NCBI RefSeq assembly: GCF_016587435.1
Contig: NZ_BNJJ01000016.1
Coordinates: 124,001-188,000, forward strand
Reading direction: 5' to 3'
From: Dictyobacter formicarum
GTDB lineage: Bacteria > Chloroflexota > Ktedonobacteria > Ktedonobacterales > Ktedonobacteraceae
DNA length: 64,000 nt
This document shows positions 8,795-18,019 of the stretch, in pieces (the first letter of the stretch is position 1; each line of letters begins with the position of its first letter). Below the pieces are notes generated by a model. That model was not told the origin of the DNA, did not search any database, and saw only the letters and a list, made by a program, of their open reading frames with translations. A program made the position numbers and the translations under genes.

Positions 8795-9955
8795 TTATGC
8801 CTCGCTTGCAAAGTTACTATGCCCCGAATGCAGTCGCTCATAGACCTGTAGCATCTTCTGGGCGGATTGTTGCCAGGTGTAGAGCTGTACACGTTGATAG
8901 CCTCTCTGGCGCAGATCTGTGCGGAGCTGTTCATCTTGTAGCAGGCGCAGCATCGCGTGCGACAGTTCATCTATATTATGGGGATCAACCTGTAACGCAG
9001 CATCGCCCACCACCTCTGGTAGTGATGACGTATTCGAAGTGATGACCGGTGCCCCGCAGGCCATGGCCTCCAATGGAGGGATGCCAAAGCCCTCGAAGAA
9101 AGAAGGAAAGACAAAGAGCTCGGCCATGCTATACAGCGTAATCAACTCATGCTCTGTAACGCGACCCAGGAAGCGAACCTTGTTTTCGAGCTGTAAATCG
9201 CGCACCAGTTGTTGCGTTTCCTCGTACAGCCAGCCAGTGCCCCCCGCAATGACGAGCAAAGGAGGACCATCTTTCTCTTGCTGAGCCTGATAGAAAGCTT
9301 TAACGATGCCCTGATGGTTCTTGCGTGGCTCCTGCGTACCAACGGCCAGCACGAAGGGCTGCTCAAGCTGAAACTTATGGCGCGTAGCGCCCAGTATTAC
9401 GGGGTCCGTGATGCGGCGGAAATAAGGTTGAACACCATTAGGAATGACCACCAGCTTCTCACGTGGCGTCTGGAAATGCTCGATCAAGGTCCGACTGACC
9501 TCCTGGGAAACCGTCGCCACCACATCAGCGCTGGCAACCGCCTGTGGTACCACCTTGCGCAGATACTCGGCGAGCGAAGGTACTGCATATTCAGGGTGTT
9601 CCAAAAAGGCCAGATCGTGGATCGTCACCACCTTACGCACTCGTTTACCCAGGGGAGGCAGCACGAAATCTGGCCCATGATAAATATCGGTTGGACCAGA
9701 AAAGAGCGTGGCCGGCAGCGGAGCCCGCAAACGATACCAGAGAATATTCAGATAACGATCGGGGATATGCAGATTGCGTCCACGCACATTCTCCGCAATA
9801 GGAAATGGACGCTCCGAACTGGCGCGTCCACTGGTAAGCAAAGTATAGAAATTATCCTCATCCTGTGCCAGCATCGCAGCCACCAGATTTCGCACATACA
9901 CGCCGATGCCTGCACCCTGTCGAATTCCCGCCGTATAGTCAATCGCAATACGCAT
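8795..9955 (-). CDS. GT4-family glycosyltransferase, first gene of three
   Basis: 386 aa, closely similar in plan to the next gene: [18 protein letters not shown] at the N-terminus (glycine-rich acceptor loop), VGTQEPRKN (205-213), and EGFGIPPLE (E288...E296) then AMACGAPVI. The start is the ATG at 9955 with AAGG upstream; a GTG one codon earlier is possible. The two similar genes may have arisen by duplication, which would need alignment to show. It lies 31 bp downstream of the HIT gene on the same strand. Confidence 0.92.
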   Translation of the reverse strand: MRIAIDYTAGIRQGAGIGVYVRNLVAAMLAQDEDNFYTLLTSGRASSERPFPIAENVRGRNLHIPDRYLNILWYRLRAPLPATLFSGPTDIYHGPDFVLPPLGKRVRKVVTIHDLAFLEHPEYAVPSLAEYLRKVVPQAVASADVVATVSQEVSRTLIEHFQTPREKLVVIPNGVQPYFRRITDPVILGATRHKFQLEQPFVLAVGTQEPRKNHQGIVKAFYQAQQEKDGPPLLVIAGGTGWLYEETQQLVRDLQLENKVRFLGRVTEHELITLYSMAELFVFPSFFEGFGIPPLEAMACGAPVITSNTSSLPEVVGDAALQVDPHNIDELSHAMLRLLQDEQLRTDLRQRGYQRVQLYTWQQSAQKMLQVYERLHSGHSNFASEA

Positions 9956-9986
9956 CACAATACCTTTGCCTTGGTAGAGCCTCTTT

Positions 9987-10328
9987 TTATCCTGGAGGCC
10001 AGGTCATGTCGCGGCCGCCCAGGAGATGAAAGTGCAGATGGAATACGCTTTGACCTGCGTGAGGGCCAACATTGGTTACAAAACGGTAGCCCTGTTCTAG
10101 ATCCAGTTGATGGGCCACATTTTTGGCAGCCGTGAATATACTGGCAAGAAGAGGACCATCCGCAGGCGTCAGCTCCGCCATTGAAGCGATATGACGCTTT
10201 GGAACGAACAAAATATGTTCAGGAGCCTGAGGGTTTAGATCCCGAAACGCAAACACATCCTCGTCTTGATAGACAACCGTGCTAGGGATCTGGCCGGATG
10301 CAATTTTACAGAAAATACAATCGTCCAT
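9987..10328 (-). CDS. hinT: HIT family protein (Hint-type nucleotide hydrolase)
   Basis: 113 aa, standard length for Hint proteins. The histidine triad HLHFH (97-101) followed by LLGGRDMTW is complete. The N-terminal CIFCKI with C4 and C7 and the FRDLNPQAPEHILFVPKRH segment are typical. The family hydrolyses purine phosphoramidates and AMP-lysine type adducts in the cytoplasm. It is upstream of the glycosyltransferase run on the same strand and may be co-transcribed without a functional link. Confidence 0.93.
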   Translation of the reverse strand: MDDCIFCKIASGQIPSTVVYQDEDVFAFRDLNPQAPEHILFVPKRHIASMAELTPADGPLLASIFTAAKNVAHQLDLEQGYRFVTNVGPHAGQSVFHLHFHLLGGRDMTWPPG

Positions 10329-10424
10329 AAAAACCTCAATAACCAGATGAATTATCGCCTAATCCATCTGGTTTTGACTAGACTGCATCCCAGGAGGGTG
10401 ACTTAAGTCCCATTGGTGTGCAGA

Positions 10425-11657
10425 TTATTCGTGGGCAGTCGGACTGCTATCGGACTCGGAAGCTACTGCGGAGGTCTCGGCCGGGGTTGATGGTGCAGCA
10501 ACTGTCTCTTTCCCTGCTTCGGCTGCATCTTTCTTCTCGCCGCCCTCGTCCTTATTCTCAGCAGGCGCAGCTTTAGCGGCTTCGGCTGCAGCTTTCTTCG
10601 CCTGGGCACGTTTGATATGTTCGGCTAGCTCCTCCTCATGGAATTTGGGATCATTATATTGAGGCAGATTCAATTCGGTGCGAATCGCCTTAATAGCCTG
10701 GTAGACCGTACCTGGCTTCAGATCCAGCGTCTCAGAGATCTTCTTATGCACTCCTACAGGTGGCACGGGCAGATAGGGCTCATAGATCGCTTTAATACGA
10801 TCCAGTTCCTCCTGGCTACCCTTATAGGTCTGAATCTCCCACCAGCTTGGAATATGCTGGCGATCGCGTAGATCTTTAATGATTTTCTTGACCGCCTTCT
10901 TAGGGATACTAAATTCTTTAGCGATCTGGGTACGGATGCCATCAAACTCGGATGGCTGGGCCAGCATCAGATAGCGCTCCTCCACCTGTGTAATCTGCTC
11001 AGGTGCCGGTGTAAACGGTTCAGGTGGCGGCGTCTTTTCGCGTTTAGGCTTTGGTGCGGGAGCTGGCTTAGGAACCTTCGGCTTCTTGCCGCCTCGGGGG
11101 CCGCCAGGGCTAGCATTCTTTGCCCAGGGTTTACCATGTCCGCTGCGATTTGGCCCACCCTCGGAAGGCCGGTGTGGCTGTGATGGCCGTTGTCCCGGTG
11201 AAGCTGTAAGCGTATTACCATTGCTAACGTGATACGCAGCGGGGCCACGTCCTGGACCATTTCCCCGCGGTGCATTGGCATCGCGCTGTCCATGGCTAGG
11301 AGGACCAGAAGGACGGCTTCCTCCTGGACCGTTCACGCGGTCGCGTTGTACAGGAGGGGATGGTATCTTCGGACGTTGTGGTGGTGGCTCAGGTTGAGCT
11401 ACCTTCACATCGGACAGGCTGTCGAGCCACTGATTGGTTCCACTTTGCGCTGGCTTCGGTTTAGGTGGAGGAGCCACCTGTCGTGGCGCTGTCGAAGCGC
11501 CGGAGCCAGCAACTTTATTTGGTGCGGACGGCGCATTCTTGGCCGCCAACTTTTCTTTCCTGGCTTTTTGCGTGCAATCAGGGCAAGTTACTTCTCTAGC
11601 ATTGGCCGACTGAAACCACTTGCCGCAATTGATACAACGCATCTTTGTTTTGCTCAT
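10425..11657 (-). CDS. Zinc-ribbon protein with two C-terminal HTH-like modules
   Basis: 410 aa from the ATG at 11657, with AGGGGAG 7 nt upstream. Residues 8-28 form a zinc ribbon (C8, C11, C25, C28 in MRCINCGKWF...VTCPDC). Then about 200 residues of P/G/N-rich disorder. Two similar modules follow, FDGIRTQIAKEFSIPKKAVK and VGVHKKISETLDLKPGTVYQ, each looking like a tri-helical helix-turn-helix and each followed by a conserved-looking helix. The tail is A/E/K-rich and acidic. It could be a DNA- or RNA-binding chromatin-like protein. I recognise no named family. Mainly inference beyond the cysteines. Confidence 0.7.
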   Translation of the reverse strand: MSKTKMRCINCGKWFQSANAREVTCPDCTQKARKEKLAAKNAPSAPNKVAGSGASTAPRQVAPPPKPKPAQSGTNQWLDSLSDVKVAQPEPPPQRPKIPSPPVQRDRVNGPGGSRPSGPPSHGQRDANAPRGNGPGRGPAAYHVSNGNTLTASPGQRPSQPHRPSEGGPNRSGHGKPWAKNASPGGPRGGKKPKVPKPAPAPKPKREKTPPPEPFTPAPEQITQVEERYLMLAQPSEFDGIRTQIAKEFSIPKKAVKKIIKDLRDRQHIPSWWEIQTYKGSQEELDRIKAIYEPYLPVPPVGVHKKISETLDLKPGTVYQAIKAIRTELNLPQYNDPKFHEEELAEHIKRAQAKKAAAEAAKAAPAENKDEGGEKKDAAEAGKETVAAPSTPAETSAVASESDSSPTAHE

Positions 11658-12051
11658 GCGCGAACTCCCCTGTACCAATTCAAATTTTTGATGTTTATGA
11701 TGAGTCGGAATGCACTTCCTATTCTATTCTCTTTTTTCAGCTCTGTCTACCTCTGTTCTTTTGGGTACCGCCATGTACCAGAAACGGATTTGCCCAAAAG
11801 TATCCACGAGACAACAGGCAAGTCTACCTTGACTGCTGTCAAAAACTGCTGTCAATTTGTGGCTGTTTTTCTGGCTTTTTATGTTGCTGTAAGGGGGAAT
11901 GGCTGGTTTAATAACAAAGCTATTGATGAGGATGTGTGGGAATGTGCTCAGGCAGGCTAGGCGGCAAAGATTGGTTGTGGAATAGGTTCCCCTACATCTT
12001 GGACTCTGCTGCGATACATGCTTCTTGTTTGTTTTTCGCGCGCGAGGGGTA
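11658..12051. other. Intergenic region, about 390 bp
   Basis: No gene is supported here. On the minus strand TTGACAGCAG occurs twice 13 bp apart around 11834-11856, upstream of the zinc-ribbon gene, and could serve as -35 or activator sites. No convincing -10 was found. Confidence 0.4.
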
Positions 12052-12076
12052 GAAGCGCCCGCAAGGGGCGCACCTA
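12052..12076 (-). repeat. 25-bp repeat, copy 1, carrying the stop codon of the DinG fusion gene
   Basis: On the minus strand it begins with the TAG stop of the pseudokinase-DinG gene and reads TAGGTGCGCCCC then TTGCGGGCGCTTC. A 24/25 match begins at the TAG stop of the ABC permease gene at 22677-22701. It contains the hairpin GCGCCC/GGGCGC (12055-12060, 12066-12071). Confidence 0.75.
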
Positions 12077-15000
12077 CGTTTCTGAGAAGAATCGGTCGAC
12101 GTCTCGGATGTTGGAGGTACGGCGCGCTGGCGGCAGGGCATTGAGCACCTGCTTGCCGTAGCCTTTGGTGTGCAGGCGCGTATCCAGGATGGCCATCACA
12201 CCGCGATCCTCGCGCGTACGCAGCAGACGCCCAATGCCCTGTTTGAGGCGCAGAACGGCCTGGGGTAGTACATAGGTGCCGAACCAGTTTTCGCCGGCCG
12301 CCTTCATTTGAGCGACACGAGCCTCGTGAACCGGATCGTCGGGTGGATCAAAGGGGAGCTTATCGATAACGACCAGCGAGAGGGCATCGCCCGCGATGTC
12401 GACCCCTTCCCAGAAGCTTTTGAGGCCAAACAGGACCGAGCCTTCCTCTTCGCGGAAGCGCCGGGTCAGTTCAAGTCGCGTCATGTCCCCCTGTCTGAGA
12501 AGTGGATAGGGCAGGTGTGGGGCCATCAGTTCGTATGCTCGATCCAGCATGCGCCGGCTGGAGAAGAGCAGGAAGGCCCGCCCATGCGAGAGTTTGACCA
12601 GCCGGTACATCTCACGAGCAATATCTACCATATAGTCATCGGCCCCCGTGCCAAAGGTCGGTGGAGGCAGGTGGCGCGGCAAATAGAGCAAGGCATTATT
12701 CGCGTAATCGAAGGTCAGGGGCAACACATTTTCTATGACCTCGGGACGTACCAGGGGATCCAGGCCAACACGGCGGCGGAAATACGAAAAATTAGGTCCC
12801 TTCTCCTCAGGTTTGGCTGGATTAGGTCCAATGGTAGCCAGGGTCGCCGACGTGCTGATGACATTGCACTTATCGAAGAGCCGCTCCTGTAGCCAGGCCG
12901 TCACATCCAGTGGGGCGGCCGATGCCTGCAGCACAAAGCCGCGCGACACCGAGCCCTCCATACGCTCAACATAATAGACAAACTTGCTCTGGTCCGCGAC
13001 CGAGAACACGGTGCGGATATTCTCGGCCAGATTCTGGGTGCGCTTCAGCAGCTTATCGTAAAGCTGACCTTCCTTTTCCGGCAGCTCCTTTGGACGCTGC
13101 TTGCGCAGTGAATCTGCCAGATCAGAGATGGTCGTGGCCAGGCGCAGTCCTTCTTCCAATGGAGCTTCCAGATTCACGCGCCCCTTAAAGCTCGGATTGG
13201 CTACCTGCTCCAGGCGCAGCCACATCATCTGCGCGGCGCGCATCGCCTCATCCTGCAGGCTGAGCTGGCTATGGTCTTTCAGCATGCGCTGGGCCAGCAA
13301 CGTCTGAATCTGGCCCGGATTGATCGTAATGGTAAAGGAACGCGTGGCCTCCTCCTCTAAATGGTGGGCCTCATCCAGCACAATTACGTCGCGCTCGGGC
13401 AACAGGAAGCCGCCGATGGCCGCATCCAGCAGCAGCAAGGTATGGTTAACGACGATCACCTGGGCGCGCTCCGCACGCTCACGCATCTGTCGCACATAGC
13501 ACTCATCAAAGAAACTACACTTGGACCAGGCGCACTGGTCGCTATCGGTAGCGATCCGCGAGCGCACATCGCCAGGCAGTTGAAATCCCAGCGTCTCAAA
13601 GTCGCCGGTCATATGATAGCCCGTCTCGGGATCATTGATCATCTCATACAGGCGCTGAAAGTCACGGTTCTTGGTAAAGAACTGCATACCCACGCGCTCA
13701 TTCTCAACCCGATCCAGGCAAATATAATTATTCACACCCTTCACAAGGGCGGCCTCAAAGTGCTTGATATGCCGCTGTACAAACGGAATATCCTTGTAGA
13801 AGAGCTGCTCCTGCAAGGCTTTATTGGCTGTACTGATGATGGCTACCTGTCCTGAGCGCACCACTGGGACCAGGTAGGCCAGCGACTTACCGGTACCGGT
13901 TGCAGCCTCAATGATCGCGGGCACTCTCTTGTTGATGGCCCGTGAAACCAGGGTCGCCATCTCAATCTGAGCTGGCCGCTCCTCGTAGCCAGGCAAGCTC
14001 TTCGAGAGCACGCCACCCTGACGCAGATCATCCGACACCCTCATCGCCAGACGCGAATCGTGCAGCGGCGCAGCCTCCTCTGCCTCCTCGTCTAGCGCCT
14101 CTAGCTCTTGCAGGTCAGCGGGAGAAAACGCGGCGGCCCGAGATCCATTTGTTGGCTCTGTAGTCGCTTGCTGTTTACGCTGGGCCAGCCACGCGGCAAG
14201 CTCCTCCTGCCGCTCGTCGCTAACGCTATCGACTCTGGCAGCAATGTCGGCTGGCGTCTCTGGGATAGATGGCGCGATAGGAGCCTCAGCGAGCTGCTGG
14301 GCCCGTGATGGTAGCTGCGGCGTAGTAACGGCCTCAGGCTTCAGCGCGGTTTTCTCCATACTCTGAAGCACGGGTGTAGCCGGAACCGTTGGTCGCGGTG
14401 CAGATGGCCGGATTACTGGTGTTTTGACCGCTAATCCCATCAGCGCACCCAGATAGGCATTGGCAAAAGCCTGGGCATGGGGGAAACGCTGGGAAGGATC
14501 GACAGAGAGCGCCTGCAGTAAAACCTGCTCAAGTGCGGGCGAAATCTGCTTATTCAGACTCGAAGGTTTGGGAAACGTCTCATGTTTCTGCTGAGAGAGC
14601 AACTGGGAACGCTCACTGGCCAGATAGGGACGGCGTCCACAGAGCCATTCATAGGTCATAACAGCCAGCGCATACTGATCGCTGGCAGCGCTTGTCTGTC
14701 CCTGCAACTGTTCAGGTGCCATATAAGGCAGGGTCGCCTCTTCATTGTCCAGTGAAGGTATAAAGCCAGGAGGAGTTAGAGCAAAACTGGTCAGCAGCAT
14801 CTCGTGGCGCTCGCTCATTAAGATCGCGCCGGGATGTAAATTACCGTGGATTACATGGCTGACATGGGCATAGTGTAAGGCGCTGGCAACCGGCGAAACA
14901 TATTGCCGGACCACATCGGGAGCCAGGCAGACGCCGGGCGTCAACAACTGATTCAGGGGCCTGGCCGCCGGCTGTTCCAATACCAGATAGGCGCTATCGC

Positions 15001-15235
15001 CATCGAAATTTGCATCCAGGATCGCCACGATGGCGCGATCCTTCAGTTTCTTTAATTGTTTCGTGCGAGCTAAAAAGGCTTTTTTATCCTCTGCATCGGA
15101 GAAAGGGATATTGAGCCTTTGAATAATTACATTTTTCTTGCGATGTTTGCCAAGATAAAAAGTGCTCGTAGAACTCTCGTGCAATAGACCAGTAACGGGG
15201 TACGCACCAATCTGCTGAAGCTCTACCTCTGCCAT
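12074..15235 (-). CDS. Pseudokinase fused to DinG/XPD-type iron-sulfur DNA helicase
   Basis: 1053 aa from the ATG at 15235 (AGAGG 7 nt upstream). Residues about 10-265 have a protein-kinase fold (YMAPEQ 171-176, SDQYALAVMTYEWLCG) but the catalytic residues are gone: no glycine loop, Q in place of the ATP lysine (VIIQR), HGNLHPGAIL for HRDxKxxN, and TSFAL for DFG. A P/A/E-rich linker (about 270-415) leads to a superfamily 2 helicase: Walker A ATGTGKS (445-451), four cluster cysteines C506, C568, C573, C579, DEAH (621-624), and motif VI QGIGRLLR (999-1006). DinG helicases unwind 5'-3' and resolve R-loops and G4 structures. The pseudokinase may sense or dock a ligand; that is inference. Encoded alone. 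Confidence 0.9.
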   Translation of the reverse strand: MAEVELQQIGAYPVTGLLHESSTSTFYLGKHRKKNVIIQRLNIPFSDAEDKKAFLARTKQLKKLKDRAIVAILDANFDGDSAYLVLEQPAARPLNQLLTPGVCLAPDVVRQYVSPVASALHYAHVSHVIHGNLHPGAILMSERHEMLLTSFALTPPGFIPSLDNEEATLPYMAPEQLQGQTSAASDQYALAVMTYEWLCGRRPYLASERSQLLSQQKHETFPKPSSLNKQISPALEQVLLQALSVDPSQRFPHAQAFANAYLGALMGLAVKTPVIRPSAPRPTVPATPVLQSMEKTALKPEAVTTPQLPSRAQQLAEAPIAPSIPETPADIAARVDSVSDERQEELAAWLAQRKQQATTEPTNGSRAAAFSPADLQELEALDEEAEEAAPLHDSRLAMRVSDDLRQGGVLSKSLPGYEERPAQIEMATLVSRAINKRVPAIIEAATGTGKSLAYLVPVVRSGQVAIISTANKALQEQLFYKDIPFVQRHIKHFEAALVKGVNNYICLDRVENERVGMQFFTKNRDFQRLYEMINDPETGYHMTGDFETLGFQLPGDVRSRIATDSDQCAWSKCSFFDECYVRQMRERAERAQVIVVNHTLLLLDAAIGGFLLPERDVIVLDEAHHLEEEATRSFTITINPGQIQTLLAQRMLKDHSQLSLQDEAMRAAQMMWLRLEQVANPSFKGRVNLEAPLEEGLRLATTISDLADSLRKQRPKELPEKEGQLYDKLLKRTQNLAENIRTVFSVADQSKFVYYVERMEGSVSRGFVLQASAAPLDVTAWLQERLFDKCNVISTSATLATIGPNPAKPEEKGPNFSYFRRRVGLDPLVRPEVIENVLPLTFDYANNALLYLPRHLPPPTFGTGADDYMVDIAREMYRLVKLSHGRAFLLFSSRRMLDRAYELMAPHLPYPLLRQGDMTRLELTRRFREEEGSVLFGLKSFWEGVDIAGDALSLVVIDKLPFDPPDDPVHEARVAQMKAAGENWFGTYVLPQAVLRLKQGIGRLLRTREDRGVMAILDTRLHTKGYGKQVLNALPPARRTSNIRDVDRFFSET

Positions 15236-15556
15236 GTTCTGCCTCTTCCAAATATTTGAACACCTGTTTTTGTTTATACTTCTGCAGTATAGCATAGTCA
15301 AGCCGTTAAAGACAATTTAATCAGAAGCCATCAACCACGGCTTTTCTCAAATCAAGCATAAAAAACGAAACGTGTCATCATGAGATTTCTCACTCAACGC
15401 GCGAAAAAATCCCTGTAAGAAGAAATGCTCACGGTATCAACCATCTGAACTTGTAGGGAACATGTGGCTTTCAAGCAAGGTATTACCGGGTCCTCCTGGC
15501 CTGGTGGGATCAATGTAGGGTAGATCTTGCATCGTGATCTCCTTTATTAAAAAAAC
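15236..15556. other. Intergenic region upstream of the DinG fusion
   Basis: About 320 bp, AT-rich near the DinG start, with no supported gene and no RNA gene recognised. It should hold the minus-strand promoter of the fusion gene, which I could not pin down. Confidence 0.3.
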
Positions 15557-15603
15557 TTGACAGAGGGGGGGATATAGGGTATAAATAGTGTATCGTATAC
15601 ACT
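15557..15603 (+). promoter_or_regulatory. Promoter and palindromic operator of the Nudix-pncA unit
   Basis: TTGACA (15557-15562), 17-bp spacer, TATAAA (15580-15585): a near-consensus sigma-70 promoter. Immediately downstream is the palindrome AGTGTAT-CGT-ATACACT (15587-15603), where a repressor would block transcription start. The Nudix/winged-helix protein encoded next is the obvious candidate for binding, because NrtR-type regulators bind palindromes at NAD genes. A similar sequence occurs at 19228-19242. Confidence 0.65.
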
Positions 15604-15770
15604 AAGTAGGTAGAGGGTGACAGAAGACGACTCTTAGCGATTGCATTTGCTGTTACTTAAGAATATCATACCCTCTAGCACCTATATATGTCGAGTGACG
15701 AGGTATGTGAAGTGTAGCGGGTAAGAAATACTTCAGCAGTTGTGTGGCGATACAGAGAAGGCAACAAAAT

Positions 15771-16556
15771 ATGGAAGAGCAAAGCGAAGCGACGGGTAGT
15801 GGGACCAAGGGCCGGCAAGGTTTGCGTGAAGAGGCGTACGAGCAGCATGCTCACATTCAGGTCTCCGAGCAAGCAAGCAATGGCGAGGCACATCAGTATG
15901 ATGTGAACAAATACGAGCGTCCATCTGTGACGGTTGATGTGCTCATGATGAGCTTGCGGCAACGCGATCTACAAATCTTGCTGATCAAGCGGCGTGCGTG
16001 GCCGTATGAGGGTATGTGGGCAATTCCCGGTGGTTTCATTAACATGGACGAATCTTTAGAAGCGGCCGCCAAACGCGAATTGCAGGAAGAAACTGGTGTA
16101 CAGGATGTCTATCTGGAGCAGCTCTATACATTTGGTGATCCTGGACGCGATCCACGCACACGTGTGATTACCGTTGTCTATTTTGCTCTGCTCGATTCGG
16201 AGCGCCTGCAGGTACGCGCGGCCAGTGATGCGACCGATGTGGGCTGGTTCTCTGTTTACGAGCTGCCCCAGCTAGCGTTTGACCATCAAGAGATCGTGGA
16301 TTATGCTCTCAGTCGTTTGCGCAACAAGCTTGAGTACACCACCATTGCCTTTAATCTATTGCCCGAACAATTCACGCTACGCGAATTGCAGCGTGTCTAT
16401 GAAATCATTCTGCATAGGCGTCTGGACAAGCGCAATTTCCGCAAAAAGATCCTGGCAACCAACATTCTAGAGGATACAGGGTCCAAGAAGATGGAAGGGA
16501 CGCACCGCCCGGCGCGCCTGTATCGCTTCAATCCGGCGGCGGAACATAAATTATAG
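15771..16556 (+). CDS. Nudix hydrolase with C-terminal winged helix (NrtR-like)
   Basis: 261 aa from the ATG at 15771 (GAAGG upstream). After a disordered N-terminus of about 50 residues, the Nudix domain carries an intact box from G88 to V110 (Gx5Ex7REUxEExGU: GGFINMDES...KRELQEETGV). Residues about 180-255 (FTLRELQRVYEIILHRRLD, KRNFRKKIL) match the winged helix-turn-helix of the NrtR family. NrtR proteins repress NAD biosynthesis genes and respond to ADP-ribose; many have lost hydrolysis, while this one keeps all box residues and may also cleave ADP-ribose. It is followed after 59 bp by a nicotinamidase gene, which supports an NAD role, and is preceded by a palindrome suited to autoregulation. 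Confidence 0.85.
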   Translation: MEEQSEATGSGTKGRQGLREEAYEQHAHIQVSEQASNGEAHQYDVNKYERPSVTVDVLMMSLRQRDLQILLIKRRAWPYEGMWAIPGGFINMDESLEAAAKRELQEETGVQDVYLEQLYTFGDPGRDPRTRVITVVYFALLDSERLQVRAASDATDVGWFSVYELPQLAFDHQEIVDYALSRLRNKLEYTTIAFNLLPEQFTLRELQRVYEIILHRRLDKRNFRKKILATNILEDTGSKKMEGTHRPARLYRFNPAAEHKL

Positions 16557-16615
16557 CACTGGATCAGTAGTTAACGGATGTCAGACCAGTGATACTGGCA
16601 GATGGGAGCATAAGC

Positions 16616-17350
16616 ATGGAGACGACTTCACCTCTGCCCGCGCAATTTTTGGCGCAGGCCAATCTTTTTTTGCAAGCCCTGGGTGATTGGGAGCAGCAGT
16701 TGCAAAGTTTGAGCTGGCGGGACCTGACCGAGCCTGTGCAGAGTGGACGTGTGGCGTTGGTTAGCGTAGATATGATCAACGGTTTCTGTCATGAAGGTGC
16801 CCTGGCGAGTCCACGTGTAGAAGGGATCATCCCGGCGGTCGTAGATGTCTTTGAAGGAGCCTATGCGGCAGGAGTGCGCCAATTTATTCTGGCCCAGGAC
16901 GCTCATACGCCTGATGCGACGGAATTCGCGCAATTTCCGCCACATTGTGTGCAAGAAACGGCCGAGGCCGCCAACATCCCCGAGCTGGCTCAGCTTCCGT
17001 TCGCCAATCTTTACACTACCGTCCATAAGAATTCTCTCAGTGGCTTTCATGGTACCGGGTTAGGAACCTGGCTGGAGCAGCATCGCGATCTACAGGTCGC
17101 CATCATAGTTGGCGACTGCACCGACCTCTGCGTCTATCAGATGGCCATGCACCTGAAGTTGTATGCCAACGCCCACAATCTGCCGTTGCGCGTCATCGTA
17201 CCCGCGAATGCCGTTCAGACGTATGATACGCCCTTCGCCACAGCGCGCCAACTGGGCATCTTACCCCATGACGGGGATGTACTCAACCTCATATTCTTGT
17301 ACCACATGAGTCTAAACGGCATCGAGATCGTACGAAATATACAGCGTTAG
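16616..17350 (+). CDS. pncA: Nicotinamidase-like isochorismatase-family hydrolase
   Basis: 244 aa from the ATG at 16616 (GGGAG 7 nt upstream). Catalytic triad D52 (VSVDMINGF), K138 (VHKNSLSGF) and C172 (GDCTDLCV) is complete, and the metal-binding set D95, H97 (QDAHTPD) and H110 (FPPHC) points to nicotinamidase within the family. Nicotinamidase turns nicotinamide into nicotinate for the Preiss-Handler route to NAD. The adjacent NrtR-like gene fits. About 40 N-terminal residues precede the core fold. The 3' end overlaps the convergent gene at 17347 by 4 bp. Confidence 0.83.
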   Translation: METTSPLPAQFLAQANLFLQALGDWEQQLQSLSWRDLTEPVQSGRVALVSVDMINGFCHEGALASPRVEGIIPAVVDVFEGAYAAGVRQFILAQDAHTPDATEFAQFPPHCVQETAEAANIPELAQLPFANLYTTVHKNSLSGFHGTGLGTWLEQHRDLQVAIIVGDCTDLCVYQMAMHLKLYANAHNLPLRVIVPANAVQTYDTPFATARQLGILPHDGDVLNLIFLYHMSLNGIEIVRNIQR

Positions 17351-18012
17351 TTTTGCGACGAACGAGCGGTACAATAAGAAATCTGCGCCGGGGCCCAGCC
17401 GATGCAATCGATGCGCGTCCCAACCGGGGTCTCCAGCAGGGTGCCTTCATTGGGAAGGGGCAGATTACTGCTGGGGTCCCATAGCGCGGGCAAGCCCTCT
17501 TCCTGCGTTAAGCGTTCCGACGACACATTGACAGGATAGAGGCGGCGTAAGTACGCATCAAAGAGGTAGCGCGGGAAGTGTAACACCTCGCGCCGCCAGA
17601 TAACATATAAATCATCCTTGAATGTAGGCTCGGGTAGGTCCTCATTGGTGGCACTGGCCTGTAAAATTGCCGCAAACTGGTATGACTGTTGTGGACTCAG
17701 TGTGACCCGCTCAATATAGTGGCCTAAAGGATTTAAGACTGCCAGCACCTGCGTGCTATGGTGTAAAAGAGCGCGTAACCAGGTTGGTGGATTTACCAGA
17801 TACGTTCCCCATTCCTGTGCGATGATCGTTTCGCCGCGCTGCTCATGGCGACTATGCCAGACCTGAAAAATCGTGTCCTGGGTCTTAAAATCACAACGAC
17901 ACTCATGCCAGGTAGGATAGCCACGGCGCTGGATCTCCTGATGTACATGGCGAGCTAGCAACGATGTCGCACCAGCCAGAGTACCAATAAGGGCACCAGA
18001 CACAACGAACAT
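17347..18012 (-). CDS. Unknown protein with N-terminal hydrophobic segment
   Basis: 221 aa if started at the ATG at 18012; a TTG at 18039 with GGAGG 9 nt upstream is an alternative. The N-terminus MFVVSGALIGTLAGATSLLA is a likely membrane anchor or signal sequence. The rest is soluble, with tryptophan-rich stretches (TWHECRCDF, IFQVWHSR, IAQEWGTYLVNPPTWL) and GTRIDCIGWAP near the end. No family recognised. It starts 7 bp after the HAD phosphatase gene stop, so the two are probably one transcript, and it overlaps pncA at the 3' end. Confidence 0.7.
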   Translation of the reverse strand: MFVVSGALIGTLAGATSLLARHVHQEIQRRGYPTWHECRCDFKTQDTIFQVWHSRHEQRGETIIAQEWGTYLVNPPTWLRALLHHSTQVLAVLNPLGHYIERVTLSPQQSYQFAAILQASATNEDLPEPTFKDDLYVIWRREVLHFPRYLFDAYLRRLYPVNVSSERLTQEEGLPALWDPSSNLPLPNEGTLLETPVGTRIDCIGWAPAQISYCTARSSQN

Positions 18013-18019
18013 GTTCTGT

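Noticed and set aside
15675..15962. 95-codon frame opposite the Nudix gene start
   Set aside because: It covers the Nudix ribosome site and N-terminal coding region; no ribosome site of its own.
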